In this document: positions 45,351 to 55,238 of the stretch, in pieces
Layout: every line of letters starts with the position of its first letter
Position numbering within the stretch: position 1 is the stretch's first letter
Source of the DNA: Bemisia tabaci
Taxonomy: Eukaryota > Arthropoda > Insecta > Hemiptera > Aleyrodidae
Assembly: GCF_918797505.1 (NCBI RefSeq)
Contig: NC_092794.1
Location: 66,625,345 to 66,689,344, forward strand
Length of the DNA: 64,000 nucleotides
Direction: 5' to 3'
The notes under the pieces: generated by a model
Told to the model about the DNA's origin: nothing
What the model saw: the letters and a program-made list of their open reading frames with translations, nothing else
Databases searched by the model: none
Position numbers and translations under genes: made by a program

Positions 45351-45899
45351 GGACCCTTTTTTTAGTGTACCAGAATCGAGAAAGCGGGTGTTACAGGGCT
45401 GTCAACTAATCCATCGATGAGCAATTTAAGTCATTCGAAATAATGAGGCTCTTTCCTGTTTTCAAAAACGCTATATCCGGGCTGTGAGACGGATAATTTT
45501 GGATACAAAGCAGCCGTTTTTTAGCGGATCCCGACCAGAATTCGACTCGTTTACGTGGATGCGCAGGGTAGCTAAAATCGTCGCAGCAGGGTGGTGTCGA
45601 GGAGCCATCCGGTGATTAGCTCCCTTGGGTCTTCAGGTCGGAGCTCTATCAACGTTACATTAAAGAGCGAAATGTGTCAGACGTCAGATTACACATGTTC
45701 GTGCCACCTTGTGAGTACTGCTACGGATGCTGCGTACGGCTCCTCAAAAAATGACTTGATGACTGACAAATCGCGCGCGTTGTGAGGTAAAATGCAACGC
45801 TGCCAGTTACAGAGGCTAGTGATGGAAAAAGTAGCACACTTTTTAGACGGGAAATTAAAAAATACAACGGAAAAATGCATGTATGATGGTCATCCGCCG

Positions 45900-46132
45900 C
45901 ACAGTGGATCGAGTCAATTGGGGAGGTCGGACAAAATTTGGAAACTTTAAACGCTTATAACTCCATTTATATAAGATTTTGAGGTTCTCTAAGTGGCTTC
46001 ATTGGTTTTCTCGTGGAATTTTCTACTTAAAACACCCCTTGAAATGTAAACTGTGACAAGATAAACACCAAAATTTGCCGTTTTAGTCAACAATTTCATG
46101 TCCGACGTCTCTAATTGACTCGATCCACTGTG
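45900..46132. mobile_element. Family I Transib-like MITE, copy I2
   Basis: CACAGTGGATCGAGTCAATT to AATTGACTCGATCCACTGTG. CGCCG flanks both sides exactly (45895-45899 and 46133-46137). The internal GGTCGGACAAAATTTGGAAAC is shared with I1. Confidence 0.88.
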
Positions 46133-46576
46133 CGCCGTTTCAAAATAGAGATGAAAATACAAGACCCGACGCTGTTTGTCCAACGGCGGTGTCATGATGA
46201 GCACCTGATATTTTTAAAAAAAAAACCACCCCAAAAACACCGAAAAAGTTGGGTGTTAGGAAAGTTGGCAACGTTTCGAGCTGAAACTTTGTACATAAGC
46301 TCAGATCTGAATTCAATGACCCAAAATACTTAGGAATGAATGGTTAGACCTTATGCAGTCATTCAATGCAAGATTTTCTGGTGTCTGAACTACTGAATTT
46401 TTACGGAATATACAACAGGAATTTGAAGCAGGGGTCTACTTTCAAAATTACAGACTGACGAATTGAATTTTCAAAATCCTCATAAGGTTAAAAAAATTTC
46501 TTCATCCTTTAGATTCGAAACTGACTTTGGATCCTCAAATAAGAAGAAGTTTCTCTGTTTATATTTATTCCCCCCT

Positions 46577-46744
46577 CACTTTGAACCGGTGGCGACTCTT
46601 GGAAATCGGCAGCACTGCTTTTCCTCTATTTAAATGTATGTAAAACAATCGATTGGTGCGACAGCTTGCTTCACCTAAAATCGATATTTTTAATGGATTT
46701 AAATAGAGAAAAAACAGTGCTGCCAACTTGCAAAATCGCCACTG
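46577..46744. mobile_element. hAT-type MITE, subfamily H7
   Basis: CGGTGGCGACTCTTGG to TTGCAAAATCGCCACTG. Flanks CTTTGAAC and CTTCGAAC match at 7 of 8. The inner GGCAGCACTGCTTTTCCTC arm is mirrored by AAACAGTGCTGCC. Confidence 0.86.
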
Positions 46745-47663
46745 CTTCGAACAACCACGTGAACAGCTTATCATGCAAATGAAAAAAAAACACTCAGGGG
46801 AGCACTATCATTTTCAGCAAAAACCTTTATCTTTACAAGGCAAATGAGCAGTTAAGCAAAGCCCAAGCAAGATCAAAGCAGTATAATTTTCGCTCACTTG
46901 GCAACATGATCTTGAGACTCGCGCGGTGATATACAAACTGTCACCTCCCGATTCCGAGAAGGGGGGCGTTAATTTTGTGCCTCATTTTTTTGAAAATGCA
47001 CTAAATGCGTAGTCCGCAGTTTGAGTAGAGGGAGTAATCGTGGAAGGGGGAGGAGGGAGGGAGGATCGCTGCCTCAAATCTGTCAGAAACAAGTACCGAA
47101 GCGAAAAAATTAATAACATTATGTAGATGTGTGTATGCCCTCGCCACGCAACAATCGTAACATAACCTCGAGCGAATTAGAGTGACGATGCTCCAGCGAA
47201 AATAAAAAATAAAAATAAAATGGTCGGGGTGTATATCCTTTTAAACGGGGCCTAAACGGATAGCGGGAGACTCGTCATTTTTTTCACACCCCTATTTTAA
47301 TTGTTCGAGAATTGCTTCTCAACAGACCCGAGGCGGCCGCGCCTGCGACTTCACCATATTTATCTCGGCGATGATTCTTCACACCCCTTTTGCCTCGTCC
47401 TCCCGCAACCCCAACCCCAAACCCCAAGTCCGCCCCTCTCTTTCTTCCCTCGCTCATGATTCAATATTAATTATTCTCCAAGTTCCCGATTGTACTTTTC
47501 CCTGCAACTTCTGTCAGATAAATGCCCTTAAGTTGAATTAATGTTCGGCGATGATGCGACGACGGTCGTCCGTATCATTGATGTAAGAATTCTTTAAAAA
47601 AGGAGGAAGAAAATCAGTAATTCCATTCCACAGAGCGCTCTAAAAAGTAGGAATAGACTAATA
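46745..47663. other. Unannotated unique stretch
   Basis: No repeat recognised. Mixed G-rich (47030-47065) and C-rich (47395-47440) segments and a GGCGGCCGCGCC block at 47332. A possible regulatory block, unproven. Confidence 0.4.
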
Positions 47664-47916
47664 CTGCCGTGCTAAGGAAAAACGCCGTATGAATATTCGA
47701 GAGTTGCCAAATTTCCTTCTTTAAAATGGTTTTTTGGAGGAGAGTTATGAATATTTTTCCGAGAAATTTTTCCAGAACTGTAGGTAAAATTGCTAACAAA
47801 ATTATCTGAAAAATTGGATGAAAAATATTTACAAATTTTCTCGAAAATTCTTGATTTACCTAAGGAAAGTTGGCAACACCTAAAGGTTCATACGGCGTTC
47901 TTCCTTAGCACGGCAG
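47664..47916. mobile_element. Family F MITE, reference-quality copy F5
   Basis: CTGCCGTGCTAAGG and CCTTAGCACGGCAG are perfect inverted ends. AATA flanks both sides exactly. GAGAGTTGCCAAATTTCC and GGAAAGTTGGCAACACC form the inner arms. 253 bp, no ORF. Confidence 0.95.
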
Positions 47917-48136
47917 AATAGTTCAGGAATAGAATATTGCATTTGGAGGTACTCAACAATATTCATGTGGTCTAGTTCAAGCTGGTTCCTATGTTGATCC
48001 TCAGCTCTTCTCTACCATCTAAATCCTCTTACATTGTCTACATATTACGCTGTCCTCTCTGAGTTTGTGAGAGAGTATCTCACGAAAGGGCCTATTCTTG
48101 CCCCTTTTCGGGAGACCAGGGGATGTTAGCGATTTA

Positions 48137-48406
48137 TGGATTGCATTTTGCAAAAAGGATCCAGGAGAATTACAATATTGCTAAGATTGTGCAGCTCCTT
48201 TTGTTTTGGAAGGATAACTTGATTATCTCCAAACAGTTTCTATTTAACTCGCTAAAAACTGAAAATTTAGGACAAAACTTTAAATTAATTCAAAATGTAA
48301 ATTTCATATTTTTTCAGGGTATGAATCGTTATATTGCAATGGGTGAAGTTGCACAATCTTAGGAACATTGCGATGCTCCTGGTTCCTTTTTGCAAAATGC
48401 AATCCA
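48137..48406. mobile_element. Family E-related element, longer copy E8
   Basis: TGGATTGCATTTTGCAAAAAGG and CCTTTTTGCAAAATGCAATCC, then A, are exact inverted ends. The 270-bp interior is AT-rich and unlike other E copies. TA lies on both flanks. Confidence 0.75.
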
Positions 48407-48966
48407 TATGTGGCTAATATTGAGACGTTGGGAGCAGAAATGGCATTTCATGGTTGCGGCGTTTCAGAATCTCTATTGCTAGATTATATTTTAGAGAGGA
48501 AAATATTGGGTGAATTCTCTGAAATTTTTTGTTTTTTGCATTGTAACATCATAAAGCGAACTCAGTAAAAAATCCAACGAATTCCATGCATTTGCTTTAA
48601 ATTAAAAAGGGATTAAATGCTGCACGGATTCTGAGACAGCACATCCGAAAAATGTCCTTTTTGCAACCAGCGCTTCACTTATACGTAAAGGTCATATTCA
48701 TATGCACAACGGTCTCGTAAAAAATATGGTTTTGACGATAGAACATTGCACATTTTACATCTTTTAGCATTATAATAAGTCTGCAAATGCGCTAAAAATG
48801 TAAATGTTGTATCGCAGAATCGCCAAAAAATTGTAGAGGAGCATTATAATCCAGCTTCATCATCTCATCAACATAATTTTCTATCAAATATTTTCAGGGA
48901 AAGATTTCCCTCAATTTTATCGAAAATGAGATTCTCCTCATCATGGGCTCTTGACACGGCAGAACT

Positions 48967-49148
48967 GGACCACATTTTGCAATAAGGAACTGCTATTTTT
49001 CACAGAGAAATTGGACCACATTTTGCAACAAGGAACCACTATTTCTGGCTCATTTAAGAAACACCATATACGCCATGGGTTTCCCTATGCAAAAGGTGCT
49101 TTTACAGAAGAGCAAGAGATAGTGATTCCCTTTTGCAAAGTGTGATCC
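48967..49148. mobile_element. Family E MITE, copy E6 with duplicated left end
   Basis: The left terminus TGGACCACATTTTGCAA occurs twice (about 48968 and 49013), followed by one interior and one right end AAAGTGTGATCCA. The duplication suggests a partial tandem insertion or slippage. Confidence 0.85.
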
Positions 49149-49252
49149 AATTAATGACATGTATTGTACTTTGTTTCGATAATGAGCTTGGAATTGTAGT
49201 TCCTAAATTCCATAGTCCAACTGTGAAGCCCACTTCACAGTAAAAGTTTTAG

Positions 49253-49416
49253 CAGTGGCGTGGCGTGAATAATCGATTATCGATATCTCGACATTTGAAA
49301 CTATGGTAAAGAATCGATTACTAAGGTGTTCGCTGCGAACACCCTGATAATCGATCTTTTTTCATAAGTTTAAATGCCATAACAATCGATATATCGCAAT
49401 TCACGCCACGCCACTG
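49253..49416. mobile_element. Family H hAT-type MITE, copy H4
   Basis: CAGTGGCGTGGCGTGAATAATC to ATTCACGCCACGCCACTG are the best-preserved TIRs. Flanks GTTTTAG / GTTTTAAG match apart from one indel. Nearly identical to H1 throughout, including the central palindrome. Confidence 0.93.
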
Positions 49417-49941
49417 GTTTTAAGAATCAAAGTTTCAGGGAAGAAAAATGCGATTTTTAAAAAAGGCTACTGGAATACGCCGGTGCAAATTCCTCCCTTC
49501 CTCTCTTCTTCCGTATGACAATGAATCCATTCGAAGACGTAAAGATTTTCCGATATTAGGTTCATCTGTGAGACCACAGGGGAGTCCAAGCTTCGCCGAT
49601 CGGAAGGAGAGTTAGTATCTTTATTACGAGCTGGGTGGTACGATGGGGGTCTTTTGTTTTCATGTAAAACAGATGTATTTCATGTCGCATGTCGTCCAGA
49701 CGGGCAACCGGAATGAAACAATCATCTGACAGAGATCAATCGCGGATCCAATTGTTTACCCGCTTCCTCCCTTTGTCTGCCCGATTTCGTGCCGTTTTTT
49801 TCCGCCGAGAAATACAAGGAAACACGTTTTTTGTATGTTTCCTACTCGAAGCCTGTCGATATCCCTGTTTTTTTTTTGCTTTCTTTTTTTAATCGGTTAT
49901 GAAATCTTATTTTCTTCTGCAACCGCTACCGGTCTTCATTA

Positions 49942-50194
49942 CTGCCCTGCCGAGGAAAAACGCCGCATGAACATTCGCGAGTTGCCGAATTTCCTTCTAT
50001 AAAATGTTTATTTTTGAGGAATGATATGAATATTTTTCCTTGGAATTTTCAGGAACTTGAGGTGAAATAGCGAACAAAATTATCTGAAAAAATGGAAGGA
50101 AAATATTCATAAGTTTACTAGGAAATTCGTGTTTTATCAAAGGAAATTTGGCAACGCCTGAAGGTTCATACGACGTTCTTCCTTAGCACGGCGG
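49942..50194. mobile_element. Family F MITE, copy F6
   Basis: CTGCCCTGCCGAGG to CCTTAGCACGGCGG with ATTA exactly on both flanks. Same internal order as F5 and F7. Confidence 0.93.
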
Positions 50195-50352
50195 ATTAGC
50201 AATTTGTATTGTTTTGTTCGGACTGACCGCAATCTACTGCGAATCTGTCTTGCTGCCGTAGACTACGCTTCGATCAAGGCTTGAGACTAAATAAAGTCGT
50301 TTTCGTTGAAGGTGGATCTAATACACTGTGGAGAGCGATTCGATAGCCCATT

Positions 50353-50607
50353 CTGCTCTGCTGAAAGGAAGAACGCCGTATGAACATTCGAGAGTTGCCG
50401 AATTTCCTTCGATAAAATGTTTATTTTTTAGGAAAGTTATGAATATTTTTCATTGAAATTTTCAGGAACTTGAGGTGAAATTCCGAACAAAATAATCTGA
50501 AAAATAAGAAGAAAAATATTTAAAGGTTTACTAGCAGATTCTTATTTTATCAAAGGAAATTTGGCAAAGCCTGGAGGTTCATACGACGTTTTTCCTTAGT
50601 ACGGCAC
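50353..50607. mobile_element. Family F MITE, copy F7
   Basis: CTGCTCTGCTGAAAGG to CCTTAGTACGGCAC with CATT exactly on both flanks. Lies 159 bp from F6 in the same orientation and only 12 bp from A8. Confidence 0.92.
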
Positions 50608-50619
50608 CATTGATCAACT

Positions 50620-50741
50620 GGACGTATTTCTATCAAACAGAGCTATGTGCATTAAGACATGAGCCCTGAGACCCATAAGAATACACGCATAACAGGGCTC
50701 ACGGCATAATGCACATAGTTCCGTTTGATAGAAATACGTCC
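50620..50741. mobile_element. Family A MITE, copy A8
   Basis: GGACGTATTTCTATCAAACAG to TTTGATAGAAATACGTCC with AACT exactly on both flanks. Full-length and well preserved. Confidence 0.94.
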
Positions 50742-53224
50742 AACTAATAGTCTCTGGCTTTAAAGACATAATGTCAAGAATTTCCGATCATTTTATTATA
50801 TTATAGTACGTCAGATATTTTTACTCATAATTTGTCGAAGAAATTAACATATTAAATTAGCTGTAAAAGTACGTTTCTACTGAGTATCGCAAACGGTTTT
50901 GCCTTTCAATCCACGATATTCAACTGGGACGTAGTGCCGGGGGCATTTCAAAAAGTTGTTTGAGGAAATTGTGTTTGCAAATACCTGACGTTCCGCATGT
51001 TGATATAATACTTGAAAATTCCGAAAAATTATGTTAAAATTCAGTTCTGACGGTTCCGCTGCGTGACGTAACATGTGGGAATGTCCTCAAATCTAGAAGC
51101 TATCAATTCATCGAGCAAAAGATACGTTTTCCAAAATGCTCCAATATTTATTTAAATTAAGCAAAGTCTACTTCTTTTATTACATCATATCACTTAATTT
51201 GACGATTTTTTTCTAATTTTAGTTTTATAAGAAATTCCAATGTCCGAAGTCAGATTATTTATCTTGAAATCACTAAGCGGATGATGGAATTAAAATTCGT
51301 TTGATTTGTTTCTCTTTTAATTTTTCATCCTCTAATGATATTCTCTCGCTGCCCTTACGGGTGGGGGAAGTACTATCATATACTAAAAATAAAAATGAAA
51401 TAATTTGGAATTTCATCATTCCTAGTTTTTTTCTCAATCACATCTACATCCAAATTCTCAACAAATATTTAAATTAATTGCTTTTGGTGTCAAGAAAATA
51501 AGAAAAAATAAGGACCGAGAAAATTGTAACGAGAGAGTTTAAAGTAAACTTTTGTTCTCACTCTTATGGTTTCATGTGATGCTCAATGAGTATGCATGCA
51601 AATTCTAAAGGAGAGGAAAAACACAACAAAGCCTCCTCTCATTCCTTTTAAACCCTTTGAACTTCATTAAGGTCGCCTCTTGCGTAACGAATGCGACATC
51701 GTCCAGGTGTTGCTAAGATACCTGGTACGATGTTGCATACCTTGTTCTTACTTTTATTTCTTTGCCAAGTAAAATTAAAGCTATCTCCGAGTAAGAGATT
51801 GAGGTGACTAACCGAAAATCAAAATCTCAAAATGTTTTCATTCTCACTGTTGGCCATGCAAAAGAACTTTCATGCAGACTAGCATTTAACTTTACACTCC
51901 CCGACAGATATTCATAAATTTTTCAGGCATCGTTTCAGCTCATGCAGTTTCTGATAACAATTCAATTTCCCGCAAAGTTACCATTCATTCATTCATAAAA
52001 AAAGGTACCGGGCAAATATTCGAGCAGAATTTCTGCAACAAGGTTTTCGTTTCGTTTTTTCAGAGCGTCAAACAAAGGCCGGAATTGATTTCTTTTGTAT
52101 GCTTTAGTAAGGTGTAAATAAAGGCTATCAATAAGAAGAGTTAAGATCTGTGACAAATGCATTAAAGAGAAAAAAAAGGAAAGAGAAAAAGTAGATATTT
52201 CTTTTTTCTTTTTAGCAGAAGCGCGGATAAATGTTCATTGAACAATCTTCGAATCAAGAGTTCATTTTAATGGATTGCCATGATCAAGGAGACAAATCCA
52301 TTTTTGCTGGAGCACCTCGAAATTTAATTAAAAGTGGTAAAGAAAAGGGGTAAAAAATAGAGACTTTTACACCTAAATGAAAACCTGGAACCGAGGAAAG
52401 AGGAAGGAAGGGAAAGTAAAATAAAACGCGAGCCTCAGGTCGAGAATGCCAGATCAACACAAAAAATCTCTTTCTCCTCCATAAAAAAATCCAAAGCTCA
52501 GAATGTGAGACTGCAAAATGGCAACGCTGATGGATTCAGTCGTCGTTTAATTGAAAGAGCTCCCTCTCTTGAGAGGAAAATAATTCCAATGAAGTGATTT
52601 AGAAAGAATGAGCATCAATGTTTACGATTTCGTGTCGAGATATTTTACTAATGGATCGTACTGGGTCAGTTTAAGTTGTACTCTTTTATCTCCTCGGCGC
52701 ATCCTCTCGCCGTGAAAAACCGGTGTTCTTCATTTTTATTATTTTTTTTCTTTCTCAGGTGGGCACACCCGGTTCGCCCGTTTTAAGTGTCGCGTCTCGT
52801 TCATTCATGGGGCAGCGTTCATTCATAAGAATCCCCCACGTTGGCCATTCAAAGATATCCTTCCCGGTCATCAACGGGTTATGTACTTTTGTCAGGGGTT
52901 CTGTTTCTCAGTGAGAGAGTTTCAGTACAGGTATACATATAACAACTTGTTACATCTTTGAGTATACCATGGAAGGATATGTGTGATAATGACGATGGGT
53001 GAGCATACAAAGATGACGTACGGAAGATAGGAGCTGATGAAACTAGAGAGCTTCCTCTGGTCTATTGGTACCAACGGTAAATTTTCTTTTCTTAGGCTCC
53101 ATCACTGATCACATACCCCTTGATATCATTGAGGTTTGTCACGAGGGGGAAAAACAGTTCGCTCTCGCGTAGGGCGTCAGCCATGAGGGTGCCAAAATTT
53201 CTTTCACTTCATTTTCTCAGAGAT
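50742..53224. other. Unannotated 2.5-kb stretch
   Basis: No repeat family recognised apart from one small hairpin (51691-51738). AT-rich, with purine-rich segments (52165-52190, 52385-52425). No gene supported. Confidence 0.4.
51691..51738. other. Perfect-looking small hairpin, 18-bp stem
   Basis: ATGCGACATCGTCCAGGT pairs with ACCTGGTACGATGTTGCAT, with one bulge and one G-T pair, over an 11-nt loop. The stem is shorter than a usual microRNA precursor. It could be a small RNA hairpin or a remnant repeat. Confidence 0.4.
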
Positions 53225-53468
53225 CCCCTTTTTTCCTCTATTTTCCCTCTCCTTTTTCCTCTTATTCCTCTCATTCCTCTTTTTACTCTTCTTCCTTTTC
53301 TTCCCCTCCTTCCCCTTCCCCCTATTTCCTCTTCATCTTCTTATTCTTCTTTCTCTCTTCTTCTTCTTCCTCCTCCTCATTTTCCTCCTTCTCTTCTTCT
53401 TCCCCTTCTACTTTCTCTTCTGCTTCCTATTCTGCTTCTTCTTTCTCTTCCTCTTTTTCATTCTACTT
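53225..53468. repeat. Long pyrimidine-rich tract, about 240 bp
   Basis: Almost all C and T on the + strand with isolated A or G, built from CTTCTT, CCTCTT and TTCC words. It creates leucine/serine-rich false frames. Mirror-type repetitions could favour triplex DNA. Confidence 0.9.
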
Positions 53469-53479
53469 GGTAAAAATGG

Positions 53480-53872
53480 TGCTATGAGAAAAAAGCAAAT
53501 GAAAAAAACTCTGGCTGTAAAAGTTGCTCTTACGGGCTATGAAGAGGATTACATTTTCTAATAAGGAACCACTATCTATGGCTCTCCCATAAAAACTCAT
53601 ATCTGCATAGAGAAACCAATGGCATTTATGTTGTTTCTAAAATGGGCCAGAAATAGTGGTTCCATATTGCAAAAATCCAAGACATATTCGTATGTAGACA
53701 AATGTTCGTTCCGGGCTCAGAGGCCAAAATTTTTGAGGGCAGCACCCATCGATCCAACCACTGAACCCGGAGCAGTACCACTACTGCTTCAGCACCCGGA
53801 ACTTTCGGCCTCTGAGCGCGGAACGAACGGTATACGTCTTCATAGCCTCAGTTGTAGTTCATTTCCTCAGTG
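53480..53872. mobile_element. Family D MITE, copy D3, with nested E element
   Basis: CTTACGGGCTATGAAG, GTTCGTTCCGGGCTCAGAGG, GAGCAGTACCACTACTGCTTC and CACCCGGAACTTTCGGCCTC are family D words; it ends CCTCAGTG. A full E copy (53547-53684) lies inside. A further E right-end fragment (TATTGCAAAATGTAGTC) abuts the right edge. The left boundary is approximate. Confidence 0.72.
53547..53684. mobile_element. Family E MITE, copy E7, nested in D3
   Basis: GGATTACATTTTCTAATAAGG to CCATATTGCAAAAATCC, with inner GGAACCACTATCTATGGCTC and GGCCAGAAATAGTGGTTCC arms. It interrupts family D sequence, so it inserted later than D3. Confidence 0.8.
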
Positions 53873-53935
53873 TAGTTCCTTATTGCAAAATGTAGTCAAA
53901 TATAAAAGTGGTACGGATACTCTGAAATCACGTTA

Positions 53936-54328
53936 ATGAAAGAGACCAAGCGGCTGGCGGCACGGCCATCAATCCGTCTCTCATTTACTCGAGGGCTCGG
54001 AGCCGGAGACAGAGCGACGAACAATCGCGTCCATCCACTTGACAACGCGAACAAGCGGGCACGGCTCGCATCGGCCGCGGCGAGGCGCGGCGCAGAATCA
54101 GTTCACATCATTAGAATAAGCTCGGCAGTTATTTATTTGAGTTTTCTTTTGCGCATGCGCAGCCGCGATGTTTAACTTATTCGCATGCGTTTTCCGCCAG
54201 CCGCTCGTCTTCACCCGGGAGGTCAACGTCAAATCCGCGATTGATGTCTCCGCATCCCGAGGATCATGTTGTCGGCTTGTGCAAACATGAGCTTCCACTT
54301 GTCCTCTCCGGCGAAAATCCCTAGGTCC
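53936..54328. promoter_or_regulatory. CpG-rich unique island with GCGCATGCGC motif
   Basis: The segment is markedly CpG-rich (for example 54050-54095) in an AT-rich region, with no repeat ends. It contains GCGCATGCGC at 54151-54160 and CGCATGCG at 54182. The frames through it have no family. It could be a promoter, an enhancer or an unseen 5' exon; this is inference from composition. Confidence 0.35.
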
Positions 54329-54475
54329 CAGCGGCAAAGCGTGAATCGTCGACTTTCAATATGTTTCCATTTGAAGCTATGCAAAAGAATCGATTTTCAA
54401 AATCACCCTAATAATCGATCATTTTCCATAGGTTTAAGTGACAGACCAATCGATTCATCGAAAAGCTTCATTTTT
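54329..54475. mobile_element. Family H hAT-type MITE, diverged copy H5
   Basis: CAGCGGCAAAGCGTGAATCG at the left. Interior TTTGAAGCTATGCAAAAGAATCG, TAATAATCGATCATTTTCCATAGG and ACCAATCGATTCATCG follow H1 order. The GGTGTTCG palindrome has been lost. No TSD seen. Confidence 0.6.
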
Positions 54476-54534
54476 GCAATCATGGCTCTCTTCGGTAACC
54501 GATTTTCTATATGAGTATTATGTGCAACTCTACT

Positions 54535-54951
54535 AGCTTATTGTTGAAATTGATAGGCAAAGTGATGGATAAAGAGGACAAATGGAAAATTGAGTGATCC
54601 TGTTTGTTGAAACGGGTGGATGTGGGCGGTTTAATAGACCTCGGGCGAAAATGATGCACTATCTATCTCACTGAGAAAAAAGGCTCGGTCATATGAACTG
54701 AATGTTTTTCAACTGGTTTTCAATATGAATGGTTCTCGGTTCATCATGAACCGAGAATACGGTTCCCAGAACCGAGAGAGCGATTACATGGACCCAACAA
54801 TACGGCCGATATTGAACACCGTACATTCAGTTAATATAACCGAAGTTTTTTTCTCAATGTACATGAGGTCTCTCGTGAATTGCCGTTTGTCCAAAGTATC
54901 CCTTCATATCACTTTGTCTTCTTTGTCTATCAATTTAAATAATCAGCCCGC
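54535..54951. mobile_element. Family L MITE, copy L3, split by K1
   Basis: Left TTGTTGAAATTGATAGGCAAAG and right TTTGTCTATCAATTTAAATAA, CAGCCCGC are the family ends. The middle is interrupted by the CACTG-type element at 54671-54859. Confidence 0.8.
54671..54859. mobile_element. Family K CACTG-type MITE nested in L3
   Basis: CACTGAGAAAAAAGGCTCGG to AGTTTTTTTCTCAATG, with GGTTCTCGGTTCATC and GAACCGAGAATACGG inverted words inside. The flanking 2-bp duplication is not evident. Confidence 0.75.
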
Positions 54952-55000
54952 AGTGATTGGCTCATAAGTTTTGGGCTTTTCATGGGGCTATCTAGGACTA

Positions 55001-55238
55001 CACTGAGAAAAAACTATGGCTTATAAACCTATTAGAGGTAAATATGGAACACCACTAATAGTAGTACCTCTACATATAATAATAGCACATATACCTTAGT
55101 TATGGTACGGGGTACCTTAATTAGGTACAGAGACCTTAGTATGGTTCACAGACCGAGAATCATTAGTTTATTTACGACTATTATAGGTGTTCCATATTTA
55201 CCTCTAATAGGTTTATAAACCATAGTTTTTTCTCAGTG
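55001..55238 (-). mobile_element. Family B CACTG-type MITE, copy B2
   Basis: CACTGAGAAAAAACTATGGC to CCATAGTTTTTTCTCAGTG with TA on both flanks (2-bp TSD). Reverse complement of B1 (6322-6559), with no mismatch found by eye over 238 bp. Confidence 0.95.

Noticed and set aside
53120..53473. 117-codon Leu/Ser/Pro-rich frame
   Set aside because: Direct consequence of the pyrimidine tract.
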